The notes beneath the pieces are model-generated. The model searched no databases, had not been told where the DNA came from, and was given only the letters and a program-made list of their open reading frames with translations. A DNA stretch of 64,000 bases from assembly GCA_003521625.1 (NCBI GenBank), contig DPHV01000024.1:32769-96768 (forward strand). Reading direction: 5' to 3'. This document shows, in pieces, positions 52,592 to 61,006 of the stretch; position 1 is the first letter of the stretch; every line of letters begins with the position of its first letter. Source of the stretch: Ruminococcus sp. (GTDB lineage: Bacteria; Bacillota; Clostridia; Oscillospirales; Acutalibacteraceae). Position numbers and translations under genes: made by a program.

Positions 52592-52876
52592 ATGAGCATT
52601 AAACCATTGCTTGACAGAGTAGTATTAAAAGTTGAAGAAGCCGAGGAGAAAACCAAAAGCGGAATTATCCTTTCTTCCGCTGCACAGGAGAAACCTCAGT
52701 TTGCTACTGTTGTGGCAGTAGGCCCCGGCGGGATCGTTGACGGTAACGAGGTTGAAATGTACGTTAAGGTCGGCGACAAGGTAATCGCAAGCAAGTATGC
52801 AGGAACAGAAGTTAAAATTGACGGTGAAGAATACACAATCGTTCGTCAGTCAGATATTCTTGCAACTGTAGAATAA
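52592..52876 (+). CDS. groES: co-chaperonin GroES
   Basis: A 94-residue GroES that caps the GroEL ring. It shows IKPLLDRVVLKVEEAEEKTKSGI with the mobile loop, VVAVGPGG, VKVGDKVIASKYAGTEVKI and the ending VRQSDILATVE. AGGAGGC lies before ATG 52592. It is first in the CIRCE-controlled groES-groEL operon. Confidence 0.97.
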   Translation: MSIKPLLDRVVLKVEEAEEKTKSGIILSSAAQEKPQFATVVAVGPGGIVDGNEVEMYVKVGDKVIASKYAGTEVKIDGEEYTIVRQSDILATVE

Positions 52877-52911
52877 TCGTAATATATTATTTTTATCGGA
52901 GGTAATTAATT

Positions 52912-54540
52912 ATGGCTAAACAAATCGCATATGGTGAAGATGCAAGAAAGGCTCTTATGAAGGGCATTGACCAGCTTGCAGATACAGTAAAAATCACACT
53001 CGGACCCAAGGGCAGAAACGTTGTTCTCGACAAGAAGTTCGGTGCTCCGTTAATCACAAACGACGGTGTTACAATTGCAAAGGAAATCGAACTTGACGAT
53101 CCTTTTGAGAATATGGGTGCACAGCTTGTAAAGGAAGTTTCAATCAAGACAAACGACGTTGCAGGCGACGGTACAACAACAGCTACACTTCTTGCACAGG
53201 CTCTTATCAGAGAAGGTATGAAGAACGTAACTGCAGGTGCTAATCCTATGGTACTCAAAAAGGGTATCGCAGACGCAGTTGACGTTGCTGTAAAGGCAGT
53301 TAAGGACAACAGCCAGAAGGTAGCAGGCACAGAGGATATTGCAAGAGTTGCAACAGTATCTTCACAGGACGAATTTATCGGAAAGCTCATTGCAGAAGCA
53401 ATGGATAAGGTTACAACAGACGGTGTAATCACAGTAGAGGAGTCAAAAACAGCAGAAACCTACAGCGAAGTTGTTGAAGGTATGATGTTTGACAGAGGTT
53501 ACATTGCTCCTTATATGGTAACAGATACAGACAAAATGGTAGCAGAACTTGACAATCCGCTCATTCTTATCACAGACAAGAAGATTTCCACAACACAGGA
53601 AATTCTTCCTCTCCTTGAGCAGGTAGTTCAGTCAGGCAGAAAGCTCCTCATCATCGCAGAAGACGTTGAGGGCGAGGCACTTACAACTCTCGTACTCAAT
53701 AAGCTTCGTGGTACATTCACTTGTGTTGCAGTAAAAGCTCCCGGTTTTGGCGACAGAAGAAAGGAAATGCTTCAGGATATTGCTACTCTTACAGGCGGTA
53801 CTGTAATTACTTCAGACCTCGGTCTTGAACTTAAAGATACTACTGTTGACCAGCTCGGTACTGCTCGTCAGGTTAAGGTTGAAAAGGAAAACACAATCAT
53901 CGTTGACGGTTCAGGAGATAAGGACGCAATCAAGGGCAGAGTTGCTCAGATCAGACAGCAGATTGAAGCTACAACATCAGACTTTGACCGTGAAAAGCTT
54001 CAGGAGCGTCTTGCAAAGCTCGCAGGCGGCGTAGCAGTAATCAAGGTTGGCGCAGCTACAGAAGTAGAAATGAAAGAGAAGAAGCTCCGCATTGAGGATG
54101 CACTCGCAGCTACTAAGGCAGCAGTTGAAGAGGGTATCGTTGCAGGCGGCGGTATCGCTTGTATGAACGCTATCCCTGCTGTAGAGGCTTATGTTGATAC
54201 ACTCGAAGGCGACGCAAAGACAGGCGCAAAGATTGTTCTTAAGGCACTCGAAGAACCCCTCCGTCAGATTGCCGCAAACGCAGGTCTTGAGGGCAGCGTA
54301 ATTGCAGAAAACGTAAAGAAGGCTAACAAGGTTGGTTACGGTTTCAATGCTCTTACAGAAGAGTATACTGATATGGTAGCCGCAGGTATCGTTGACCCGA
54401 CAAAGGTTACACGTTCAGCTCTCCAGAACGCTTCTTCCGTTGCCGCAATGGTACTCACAACAGAGTCACTCGTTGCCGACATCAAAGAGCCTGTCGCTCC
54501 TGCCGCTCCCGCAGCACCCGATATGGGCGGTATGTACTAA
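52912..54540 (+). CDS. groL: chaperonin GroEL
   Basis: A 542-residue GroEL. It shows KITLGPKGRNVVLDKKFGAPLITNDGVTIA, the ATPase motif AGDGTTTATLLAQAL, KAPGFGDRRKEMLQDIA and DALAATKAAVEEGIVAGGG. The tail ends AAPDMGGMY, shorter than the long GGM repeat of many homologues. GGAGGT precedes ATG 52912; the gap to groES is 35 bases. A terminator follows. Confidence 0.98.
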   Translation: MAKQIAYGEDARKALMKGIDQLADTVKITLGPKGRNVVLDKKFGAPLITNDGVTIAKEIELDDPFENMGAQLVKEVSIKTNDVAGDGTTTATLLAQALIREGMKNVTAGANPMVLKKGIADAVDVAVKAVKDNSQKVAGTEDIARVATVSSQDEFIGKLIAEAMDKVTTDGVITVEESKTAETYSEVVEGMMFDRGYIAPYMVTDTDKMVAELDNPLILITDKKISTTQEILPLLEQVVQSGRKLLIIAEDVEGEALTTLVLNKLRGTFTCVAVKAPGFGDRRKEMLQDIATLTGGTVITSDLGLELKDTTVDQLGTARQVKVEKENTIIVDGSGDKDAIKGRVAQIRQQIEATTSDFDREKLQERLAKLAGGVAVIKVGAATEVEMKEKKLRIEDALAATKAAVEEGIVAGGGIACMNAIPAVEAYVDTLEGDAKTGAKIVLKALEEPLRQIAANAGLEGSVIAENVKKANKVGYGFNALTEEYTDMVAAGIVDPTKVTRSALQNASSVAAMVLTTESLVADIKEPVAPAAPAAPDMGGMY

Positions 54541-54561
54541 TTAATAGGTATAATATCATTT

Positions 54562-54597
54562 AAGGGCATTGTAATATTGCAATGCCCTTGCTTTTTT
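54562..54597 (+). terminator. groESL terminator
   Basis: AAGGGCATTG (54562-54571) pairs with CAATGCCCTT (54580-54589), followed by GCTTTTTT. Confidence 0.88.
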
Positions 54598-54653
54598 CTC
54601 TGCTCTATATTATAATAGTTTTTGTAAAATATTTGAATTTAGCAGGTGATTTT

Positions 54654-54917
54654 ATGAAAATAAAGGAAGATTTTATTTTGCGTAAGGTGGCAGACTCTTA
54701 CGTTGTAGTTCCCGTAAATAATATGTCACTTGATTTTAACGGCATTATTAATCTTAACGAAACAGGTGCATTCCTTTTTAAGCTTATGCAAAGCGGTATC
54801 GACAGGGAAGAGCTCATCAGTAAAATGCTTGATGAATACGAAGTAACTCCGCAAAAAGCAGAAGAAGACATTGATTTATTCATAGAAAAGGTAAAGGGTG
54901 CTGATATTCTTGAGTAA
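54654..54917 (+). CDS. PqqD-family (RRE-like) small protein
   Basis: An 87-residue protein resembling PqqD (PF05402): an N-terminal beta-rich part (MKIKEDFILRKVADSYVVVP), the conserved FNGIINLNETGAFLFKLMQSG and helical ISKMLDEYEVTPQKAEEDIDLFIEKV. PqqD-like domains bind leader peptides of ribosomally made natural products. No precursor or radical SAM gene lies beside it, so its partner is unknown. ATG 54654 follows CAGGTGA. The end overlaps the next gene by 8 bases, so they are cotranslated. Confidence 0.82.
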   Translation: MKIKEDFILRKVADSYVVVPVNNMSLDFNGIINLNETGAFLFKLMQSGIDREELISKMLDEYEVTPQKAEEDIDLFIEKVKGADILE

Positions 54918-55380
54918 AGAAGTCGCAATTGATGATGTTATCGATATAATGGTGGAAAAATTAAATAGCGGCGGTACGGTGACCTTTACTCCGAAAGGCA
55001 AAAGTATGCTTCCTATGTTGCGTGACGGCGAAGACGTTGTAGTACTCTCAAAGCCAAACGGAAAACTGCATCTTTTTGATATTCCGCTTTACAGGAGGAG
55101 CAACGGAGTTTATGTTCTCCACAGAATTGTTAATTTTGACGCCGACGGAAGCTATGTGCTCTGCGGCGATAATCAGTTTGCTCTGGAGCACGGTATAAAG
55201 GACAGCGATATTATCGGTGTTGTGACGGCTTTTTACCGCAAGGGAAAGGCATACAGCGTAAACTCTTTCAGCTACAGATTGTACGTCAACTTCTGGTTCT
55301 ATACCCGATTTTTCAGACATTCTTATCGTTTCGGCGCAAATAAAGTATCAAAATTATTCGGTAAAGGAAATAAAAAGTAA
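54910..55380 (+). CDS. S24/S26-family peptidase-like protein
   Basis: A 156-residue protein with the LexA/signal-peptidase beta fold. The probable nucleophile Ser32 lies in PKGKSMLPMLRDGEDV (SMxP motif). H71 in YVLHRIVNFDADG, followed by CGDNQ, suggests the Ser-His arrangement of SipW/ER-type signal peptidases rather than Ser-Lys. The tail is basic and aromatic (YVNFWFYTRFFRHSYRF) with no clear transmembrane helix. TTG 54910 is favoured because AAAGGGTG lies 9 bases upstream; GTG 54898 would lie in that site. Gene order with a PqqD protein and a nucleotidyltransferase suggests a peptide-processing role. Confidence 0.75.
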   Translation: MSKEVAIDDVIDIMVEKLNSGGTVTFTPKGKSMLPMLRDGEDVVVLSKPNGKLHLFDIPLYRRSNGVYVLHRIVNFDADGSYVLCGDNQFALEHGIKDSDIIGVVTAFYRKGKAYSVNSFSYRLYVNFWFYTRFFRHSYRFGANKVSKLFGKGNKK

Positions 55381-55381
55381 T

Positions 55382-56605
55382 ATGAAAAAACAGTTGAGTG
55401 AAATTGAAAAAAAGGAATTTTCTTATCTCATAAACGTGTTATCCTCTGCTGTAAACGAAACTTCTGCACCGCTTCCGTATGATGGAATAAACTGGAACAG
55501 ACTTTTTATCCGTGCAAAAGCTTGCGGACTTGACTCTGCGTTTTCAAACACAGTTTTAAGTCTTCCTAAAGAATATTTACCTGATGACGAGATGGTTAAA
55601 TTTCTCAAAGAGAATATTAACGCTGAGATATTAATTGACAGCAATCACAGTTACGAGATTGAAAAGGTACTTTCTGCCTTCGAAAATTACAAAATCAAAA
55701 ATGTTCCCCTCAAAGGCTATTTTTTGAAAAAAGAGTATCCCCGTTCCGATTACCGCTCAATAAGCGATTATGATATTCTTTTTGACATTAATCAAATTGA
55801 TTTGGTAAAAAAGGCTTTTTCTGAAATAGGTTATGAATTTCTGCACAATGATGGTTATCAATGCCATTTCCAAAAAAAGCCTTATATGTATATAGAAATG
55901 CACGCAACGCTTGTAAATAAATCGAATGAATATTATCCGTATCTGGTCAATATCATAGACAGCACTGTTAAACGTGAAAACTATAATTTTTCATATAAGC
56001 TGCGCCTTGAGGATCACTATTTATATTTGATTGTGCATAACTCAAAACACCTTTTTACAGGCGGAATCAGCGTAAGAATGTTACTTGATATCTACGTTTA
56101 TTACCGTAATCATAAAAATGATTTTGATTTTGATTATCTTAATGAAAAGCTCAAACTTTTCAAACTCGAAACTTTTGAAAAGCGTATAAGAGAAATTGCG
56201 TTTAACTGGTTTTCGCCTGATAAACAAAAGATTACATTTGACGATTTGGAAGTATTTATTGTGTTGAGTGCTCTACACGGCAGGCTTGATGCCGGAATAA
56301 TGATTGGCTCTCACAAGTTGATAAAATCTGCAGAGAAAGAGGGAAAAAAGAAGTCAAAATTTTCCTACTTTTTAAAGAGCGTATTTCCTAACAGAGCGTC
56401 TATGGCGGGACCTTGTCCATATGTGGACAGATTTCCGTTTTTACTTCCTGTTTCGTGGATTCAGATTTGGTTAAAAAGGATTTTTGTTTATAAAAATGTT
56501 AATGTAAAACGTGGTTTAAAAAACAGATTCTCATATACCGATGATGATGTAAAGTATTATAGAGGCTTACTTGAAGAATTAGATGTTAATAATATTGATT
56601 TTTAA
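55382..56605 (+). CDS. nucleotidyltransferase-fold protein (NTP_transf_5, PF14907-like)
   Basis: A 407-residue protein. The core motif is VPLKGYFLKKEYP at about 108-120, then RSISDYDILFD with D129 and D131 as likely metal ligands, and later YMYIEMHATLVNK. The C-terminal half is helical and aromatic. Such proteins occur in lasso-peptide and other natural-product loci and next to PqqD proteins; a sugar- or nucleotide-linked peptide modification is possible but unproven. It begins one base after the peptidase stop, so all three genes form one unit closed by a terminator. Confidence 0.75.
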   Translation: MKKQLSEIEKKEFSYLINVLSSAVNETSAPLPYDGINWNRLFIRAKACGLDSAFSNTVLSLPKEYLPDDEMVKFLKENINAEILIDSNHSYEIEKVLSAFENYKIKNVPLKGYFLKKEYPRSDYRSISDYDILFDINQIDLVKKAFSEIGYEFLHNDGYQCHFQKKPYMYIEMHATLVNKSNEYYPYLVNIIDSTVKRENYNFSYKLRLEDHYLYLIVHNSKHLFTGGISVRMLLDIYVYYRNHKNDFDFDYLNEKLKLFKLETFEKRIREIAFNWFSPDKQKITFDDLEVFIVLSALHGRLDAGIMIGSHKLIKSAEKEGKKKSKFSYFLKSVFPNRASMAGPCPYVDRFPFLLPVSWIQIWLKRIFVYKNVNVKRGLKNRFSYTDDDVKYYRGLLEELDVNNIDF

Positions 56606-56606
56606 T

Positions 56607-56656
56607 AAAAGCTGCAATGCGTGGTACTATACCGGTACGCATTGCAGCTTTTGTTT
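56607..56656. terminator. bidirectional terminator
   Basis: AAAAGCTGCAATGCGT (56607-56622) pairs perfectly with ACGCATTGCAGCTTTT (56636-56651), with further T's on plus and A's on minus. It separates the PqqD cassette from the convergent glycosyltransferase gene. Confidence 0.9.
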
Positions 56657-56662
56657 TATTAG

Positions 56663-58345
56663 TTATGCTTTTTTCTTTTCAGGAATTGCTTTCAGCTTTC
56701 CGACAATTTCTTTTACTTTTGTATACTTACCCTCAAGTATTGTATTCATTCCGAATGCCGCAGTCGGAATAAGCAGAATGATATATGTCAGAATATACTG
56801 AGATTTTCCTTCGAACAAAAGATGGTAGCCAAATCCTCCAAGAACAACAAGAAGAAGCAAAGCAGTTTCAATATTAGTCTTGCGTTTCTGGAACAAACAG
56901 AAAATTCCTATTACGAACAGAATATAAAGAATCTGCATATACAGGTTGAAATACAGCTCAAAGAACTGTCCTAAACTTCCGTTATACATTCCATTGCCGA
57001 TTGAATTTACGTTATAGCTGTGTGATTTAACTTCGCTTACCCATATGCTTTCAAAGGTCGGCTCATTCCATTGACTTACAATTTTCTTGCCGAAGAACTC
57101 AATTGCATATCCCGGATTTCTTCCGAATACATCTAATCTGTTCTTAATGTCGTTCCACGCTCTTTGGTCAGCTATTTTGTTGTCAAGATTACTGCTCTTA
57201 TATGTTTCGAGCGCAATTCCGTTGTACCAACCCGGAGCCATATATGAATCATTAAGTCCCATATCAAGGTACATCGTCTGCGATACGCCATCGGCAAGCT
57301 TTGTGTTTGCACGGCTTTCATAGCTTAAAATAATCAGATTATTTATACCTACTGTTGCAATGCAGAGTGCAAGTGCAAACGCAATGCTTTGCCACTTTTT
57401 CTCTCTTACTGTGTGGACTGTCAGCATAATTACAAACGCAACGAGATAAATCATATTGTTGTATTTTGCCATCGTCGCAAGAACAAGAAGTCCTGCACAG
57501 GGGAGAAGAAGTAAATACTTCGAAGTCTGAAAATATTTTATCAGGAAGTAGCTTGCCCAGATGGCACAGCACATTCCGATGATATTGCCGTAAACGAATG
57601 TACTGAAAAGCATCGGCTGAAAACAGCCTGCAAGCAGAAGAATTGCAATAAATTCAATTGATCGTCTTTTGAAAACAAGCTTTGTGATTTTTGCAATGCC
57701 GAGATATGCAACAGCAACACAGATTACGTTAATAACCTGTATAGGCATAGAGCTTGAAATGCCGAATATTCTGTAAACAATCTCACTTATTAACACAAAT
57801 CCAAGCTGGAACGGATAGTAATTATAGTAAGCGTGACCGTTGTAGTATGCGCTGTTATAAAACTCGCCGTTTCCGGTTATTGATGTATAATCACCGACAG
57901 CCGCACCTGTTGCAGTTTCAAATACGCTCTGACTGTCTGCGGCAGGAACTGAAGCAACGGAAAAAATCCATATCAAGCCAAGCAGAATTGTGTAAATTAC
58001 AAGCCCGACTTCCATAAAACGCAGATTTACTTTTGCAAAGAAGTCATAGCGCTTTTTCATTTTAAACACAAAAACTGCAAAAACAGCTGTGCAGAAAATA
58101 TTCAGTGCAATATTATCCATCTGATAAATAATTTTTTCGTTTGAATAATCCGACTGGTCAAAGACGCTTGTCTGCAAAAAGCTCATTATTGCTATGTATC
58201 CGAATGCAACAAATAAAAACATACATATGATATTTACAATCAGATATTCAAACGTGCTTTGCTTTTTGATTGTTTTAACGGTAGAGTTCTTGCCGTTTGT
58301 AGGTTTCTTTTTTGAATTATTATTTTTAGTTCCTTTGTTTTTCAT
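56663..58345 (-). CDS. GT39/GT83-like membrane glycosyltransferase
   Basis: A 560-residue membrane protein with a Lys/Asn-rich cytosolic head (about 1-30) and about eleven to twelve hydrophobic segments. A long outside loop has NGEFYNSAYYNGHAYYNYYPFQLG, matching the PMT/ArnT-like pattern in which an acidic or aromatic first loop takes part in transfer from a polyprenyl-phosphate sugar. LATMAKYNNMIYLVAFVIM also fits the superfamily. Acceptor and sugar are unknown. It lies 15 bases downstream of gpsA-like on the same strand and is probably cotranscribed. Confidence 0.78.
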   Translation of the reverse strand: MKNKGTKNNNSKKKPTNGKNSTVKTIKKQSTFEYLIVNIICMFLFVAFGYIAIMSFLQTSVFDQSDYSNEKIIYQMDNIALNIFCTAVFAVFVFKMKKRYDFFAKVNLRFMEVGLVIYTILLGLIWIFSVASVPAADSQSVFETATGAAVGDYTSITGNGEFYNSAYYNGHAYYNYYPFQLGFVLISEIVYRIFGISSSMPIQVINVICVAVAYLGIAKITKLVFKRRSIEFIAILLLAGCFQPMLFSTFVYGNIIGMCCAIWASYFLIKYFQTSKYLLLLPCAGLLVLATMAKYNNMIYLVAFVIMLTVHTVREKKWQSIAFALALCIATVGINNLIILSYESRANTKLADGVSQTMYLDMGLNDSYMAPGWYNGIALETYKSSNLDNKIADQRAWNDIKNRLDVFGRNPGYAIEFFGKKIVSQWNEPTFESIWVSEVKSHSYNVNSIGNGMYNGSLGQFFELYFNLYMQILYILFVIGIFCLFQKRKTNIETALLLLVVLGGFGYHLLFEGKSQYILTYIILLIPTAAFGMNTILEGKYTKVKEIVGKLKAIPEKKKA

Positions 58346-58360
58346 TATAATTTCCGCCTG

Positions 58361-59323
58361 TTAGAATTCCTTTTTTACCGAGCGCACAAAAAGCTGTCCT
58401 AAAGCCTCTTTTGCGTCAATATTATTAAATAAAACGTTATGAACGCTCTCGACAATAGGAAGCTCAACTCCGTAGTCACAGCCAAGCTTGTACAATGCTT
58501 TTGAAGTCATAACTCCTTCTGCAAGCTTTTCAAACTTAATTCCTTTAACAAGGTCCTCGCCGTATTTTCTGTTATGACTCCAAGGAGAAAACAGCGTTGC
58601 CTCGTAATCTCCAAGGTGGCAAAGTCCGTATGCACTCATTTCGTTTCCGCCAAGTGCTTTAATAAGTCTTGCAATTTCTCTTGTGCCTCGTGCCATAAGC
58701 GCACCCTTAAGGGAAGTATAGTTAAGACCGTCAAGCATACCTGCGGCAATTCCTATTACATTTTTAGCGGCAGCGCCGATTTCACTTCCGATTAAGTCAG
58801 TACCAAGGTAAAAACGTATAAGTTCGCTTGTAAATTCATTGACAAGCTTTTCCTTGACAGCCTGATTTTTACTGTCGATTACCATACAGTTCGGAATACC
58901 CTTTACATAATCCTGGGGATGTCCCGGACCTACCCACACAGCAATCGGAGTTTTTCTTTCGTCAACAAAATCTCCGACAACCTCGCTGAGACGCTTGCCG
59001 GTTGCAGCTTCAACGCCCTTCATACAAAGCACAATAATTTTATTGTCAAGGTTGTACTTTGAAATGTCCTCAAAATAAGAACGCAGATATTGAGAAGAAA
59101 TTGAAATAACAATTACTTCCGCTCTGCCTACAGCTTTTTCCAAATCCGAGGATACTTCAATGGAGTCGGGATAAGTCAGATAGTCGTTTTTGTGAGTCTT
59201 TTCAAGCTGAATAAACTCAGGGGCGTCGGCAAGACCGCAGGAAAGCACATTGTGACCGATTTTGTCAAGATACCATGCAATGCAGCTGCCCCATCTGCCG
59301 CATCCGAGAACTGAAACATTCAT
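58361..59323 (-). CDS. glycerol-3-phosphate dehydrogenase (GpsA)-like protein, variant
   Basis: A 320-residue NAD(P)-dependent dehydrogenase of the GpsA family. The Rossmann motif is VSVLGCGRWGSCIAWYL. The catalytic Lys lies in EIGAAAKNVIGIAAGMLDGLNY, and SPWSHNRKYGEDL replaces the usual TSxxSRNxxFG stretch. GPGHPQDYVKGIP replaces the typical GPSFAxEV, and GDYEATLF replaces GDLVLT. These changes suggest a subfamily with altered substrate or regulation, not necessarily the main phospholipid enzyme. It lies upstream of a membrane glycosyltransferase in one operon. Confidence 0.8.
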   Translation of the reverse strand: MNVSVLGCGRWGSCIAWYLDKIGHNVLSCGLADAPEFIQLEKTHKNDYLTYPDSIEVSSDLEKAVGRAEVIVISISSQYLRSYFEDISKYNLDNKIIVLCMKGVEAATGKRLSEVVGDFVDERKTPIAVWVGPGHPQDYVKGIPNCMVIDSKNQAVKEKLVNEFTSELIRFYLGTDLIGSEIGAAAKNVIGIAAGMLDGLNYTSLKGALMARGTREIARLIKALGGNEMSAYGLCHLGDYEATLFSPWSHNRKYGEDLVKGIKFEKLAEGVMTSKALYKLGCDYGVELPIVESVHNVLFNNIDAKEALGQLFVRSVKKEF

Positions 59324-59382
59324 ATATTTTTACTCCTAAATATTTTAAAGCTCTATAGTAAATTTTGGAAAATAATAAACAA

Positions 59383-59568
59383 TAAAAATCCCGCCCGACC
59401 GTATGATTTAAATAATAACCTGCCTACGAAAAAGCAGGTGGGTGCCCGCCTTTAAGCTTCAGGCTCCCTTCTTCCGAACACGGGAGGTCTGCACACCGCT
59501 TAAAGAGCCAAGCTCCCGATTTAAGAGTTGTAGGGTTATTTTAAAATCATTCGCGAATCGGGCAGGAA
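59383..59568 (-). ncRNA. ssrS: 6S RNA
   Basis: On the minus strand about 186 nt fold into one long rod. The ends pair (CCTGCCCGA with TCGGGCGGG, then GATTTTAAAATAACC with GGTTATTATTTAAATC), a central internal bubble follows, and CTCCC/GGGAG closes the tip. The 3' side has GGCGGGCACCCACCTGC, which I recall as typical of Firmicute 6S RNA. A T-run follows the closing stem. It would bind SigA holoenzyme in stationary phase. Identification is from motif and shape, not a covariance search. Confidence 0.72.
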
Positions 59569-59640
59569 AAAGACTAAAGTCAATTAATACAAAAATCTAA
59601 TCAAATCCTAATATTATATTATGTTAAAAGAAATAAAAAA

Positions 59641-59937
59641 TTACTCATCCTCATCAAAAAGTTCTTTGTTATATTCCTCTTCAAAGATTGCGGCAATTCT
59701 GTCAAGCTTTTCATCATCTTCAATTTCAGCAAGCTCTTCTTCGCCGTCGATTTCCTGAACTTCAAATATATAGTACTCACCCGGGTCATTCACTGCGTCA
59801 GCAGGGTCTGCATAGTAAGGGTAGAGCACATAAAACTTTCCTTCATCATTTTCAATTATATCAAGGATTTCAAATTCAATTTCTTCACCTTCGTCACTGA
59901 TTAATGTGACAAGGTCAGGATTGTATTCGTTGTTCAT
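59641..59937 (-). CDS. DUF1292-family protein (YrzB-like)
   Basis: A 98-residue, highly acidic protein with the DUF1292 pattern: VTLISDEGEEIEFEILDIIENDEGKFYVLYP, then EYYIFEVQEIDGEEELAEIEDDEKLDRI and a Glu/Asp-rich end. Function of the family is unknown. AAGGAGGT precedes ATG 59937. It stands alone upstream of the 6S RNA on the same strand. Confidence 0.88.
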   Translation of the reverse strand: MNNEYNPDLVTLISDEGEEIEFEILDIIENDEGKFYVLYPYYADPADAVNDPGEYYIFEVQEIDGEEELAEIEDDEKLDRIAAIFEEEYNKELFDEDE

Positions 59938-60058
59938 AGTGTATACCTCCTTGCTAATTTAATTTTACATTTTTTTAAGCATTTAGTCAAGAGGTTTAGT
60001 CATTTATAAATAATTAAATAATTGACATATTATTTTTTAAAAAAGTTTAAAAAAAGTG

Positions 60059-60087
60059 TTGACAATAAACAAAGAGTGTGGTATAGT
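60059..60087 (+). promoter_or_regulatory. strong sigma-A promoter
   Basis: TTGACA (60059-60064), an exact 17-base spacer and TATAGT (60082-60087). A further TTGACA lies at 60022. It reads into a short transcript ended by a terminator at 60169-60198. Confidence 0.8.
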
Positions 60088-60093
60088 ATAGAC

Positions 60094-60200
60094 AAGATAA
60101 AGATTATCTTACTTTAATTAACTGACAACTTCCTTTCTATGTGCTTGATTACTCCATAAAATTACCTAAAAACCGACGGCGGCATACCGTCGGTTTTTAC
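60094..60200 (+). ncRNA. about 105-nt small RNA or attenuated leader
   Basis: Between the strong promoter at 60059 and a terminator (AAAACCGACGG with CCGTCGGTTTT, 60169-60197, then TT) there is no ORF with a good ribosome binding site. A small stem AAGATA/TATCTT lies near its 5' end. It may be a trans-acting sRNA or the leader of the sugar-transferase operon, which starts 112 bases later. I recognise no known family. Confidence 0.5.
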
Positions 60201-60311
60201 GTTATGCCGTAAATTATTAAGATTTTGAAATAATAATTGAAATAGATTTTAAAAAGATATATAATATCATAGTAAAATGCAATATTTATGCTTATTATAA
60301 GGAGATATGGC

Positions 60312-60992
60312 ATGAAATCATTTGATAAGCTTCCAAAGCAGTTTCAGTGTGAGGAAGTAAAACATTATTATGATATTCTATCCAAAAAAACAGGAAGTCT
60401 TGTACTCAAGCGTATTACTGATTTATTCTTCGCCGTAATACTGCTTGTTGTACTTATTATTCCTATTATCATTATAGCTGTTGCAGTTAAAGCAACCTCT
60501 AAAGGTCCTGTTTTCTACAGACAGATGCGTGTTACAACCTACGGCAGATATTTCAAAATTCTTAAATTCCGCACAATGGTAGAAAATGCCGATAAAATCG
60601 GTTCACTTGTCACTACTGACAGTGATTCAAGAGTGACAAAGGTCGGCAGATTTTTAAGAAAATACCGTCTTGATGAGCTTCCGCAGATTTTCAATGTGCT
60701 TTCGGGCAGTATGTCCGTTGTTGGAACACGTCCCGAAGTGCCGAAGTATGTAGAACAGTATAAGCCTGAATATCTTGCAACACTTCTTATTCCTGCGGGA
60801 ATAACCTCGCTTGCATCAATTATGTACAAGGACGAGGAAAAGCTTTTAAGCTCGGAGCTGGACGTTGACAAGGTGTATATTGAAAAGATACTACCTGAAA
60901 AAATGAAATATAATTTACAGTATACCGAAAATTTCGGATTTCGTTCTGATTTAAAGCTAATGCTTAAAACCGTTAAAGAGGTTTTCTGCTGA
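60312..60992 (+). CDS. bacterial sugar transferase (polyprenyl-phosphate glycosyl-1-phosphate transferase)
   Basis: A 226-residue enzyme of PF02397 that loads sugar-1-phosphate on undecaprenyl phosphate to start a surface glycan. One membrane segment (about 32-58, LFFAVILLVVLIIPIIIIAVAV) is followed by KGPVFYRQMRV, FKILKFRTMVENAD, RVTKVGRFLRKYRLDELPQIFNVLSGSMSVVGTRPEVP, the family signature. ATG 60312 follows AAGGAGATATGGC; the in-frame upstream codon at 60288 lies before that site. An O-antigen ligase-like gene follows by 14 bases. Confidence 0.92.
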   Translation: MKSFDKLPKQFQCEEVKHYYDILSKKTGSLVLKRITDLFFAVILLVVLIIPIIIIAVAVKATSKGPVFYRQMRVTTYGRYFKILKFRTMVENADKIGSLVTTDSDSRVTKVGRFLRKYRLDELPQIFNVLSGSMSVVGTRPEVPKYVEQYKPEYLATLLIPAGITSLASIMYKDEEKLLSSELDVDKVYIEKILPEKMKYNLQYTENFGFRSDLKLMLKTVKEVFC

Positions 60993-61006
60993 TATGAGGT
61001 ATAAAA

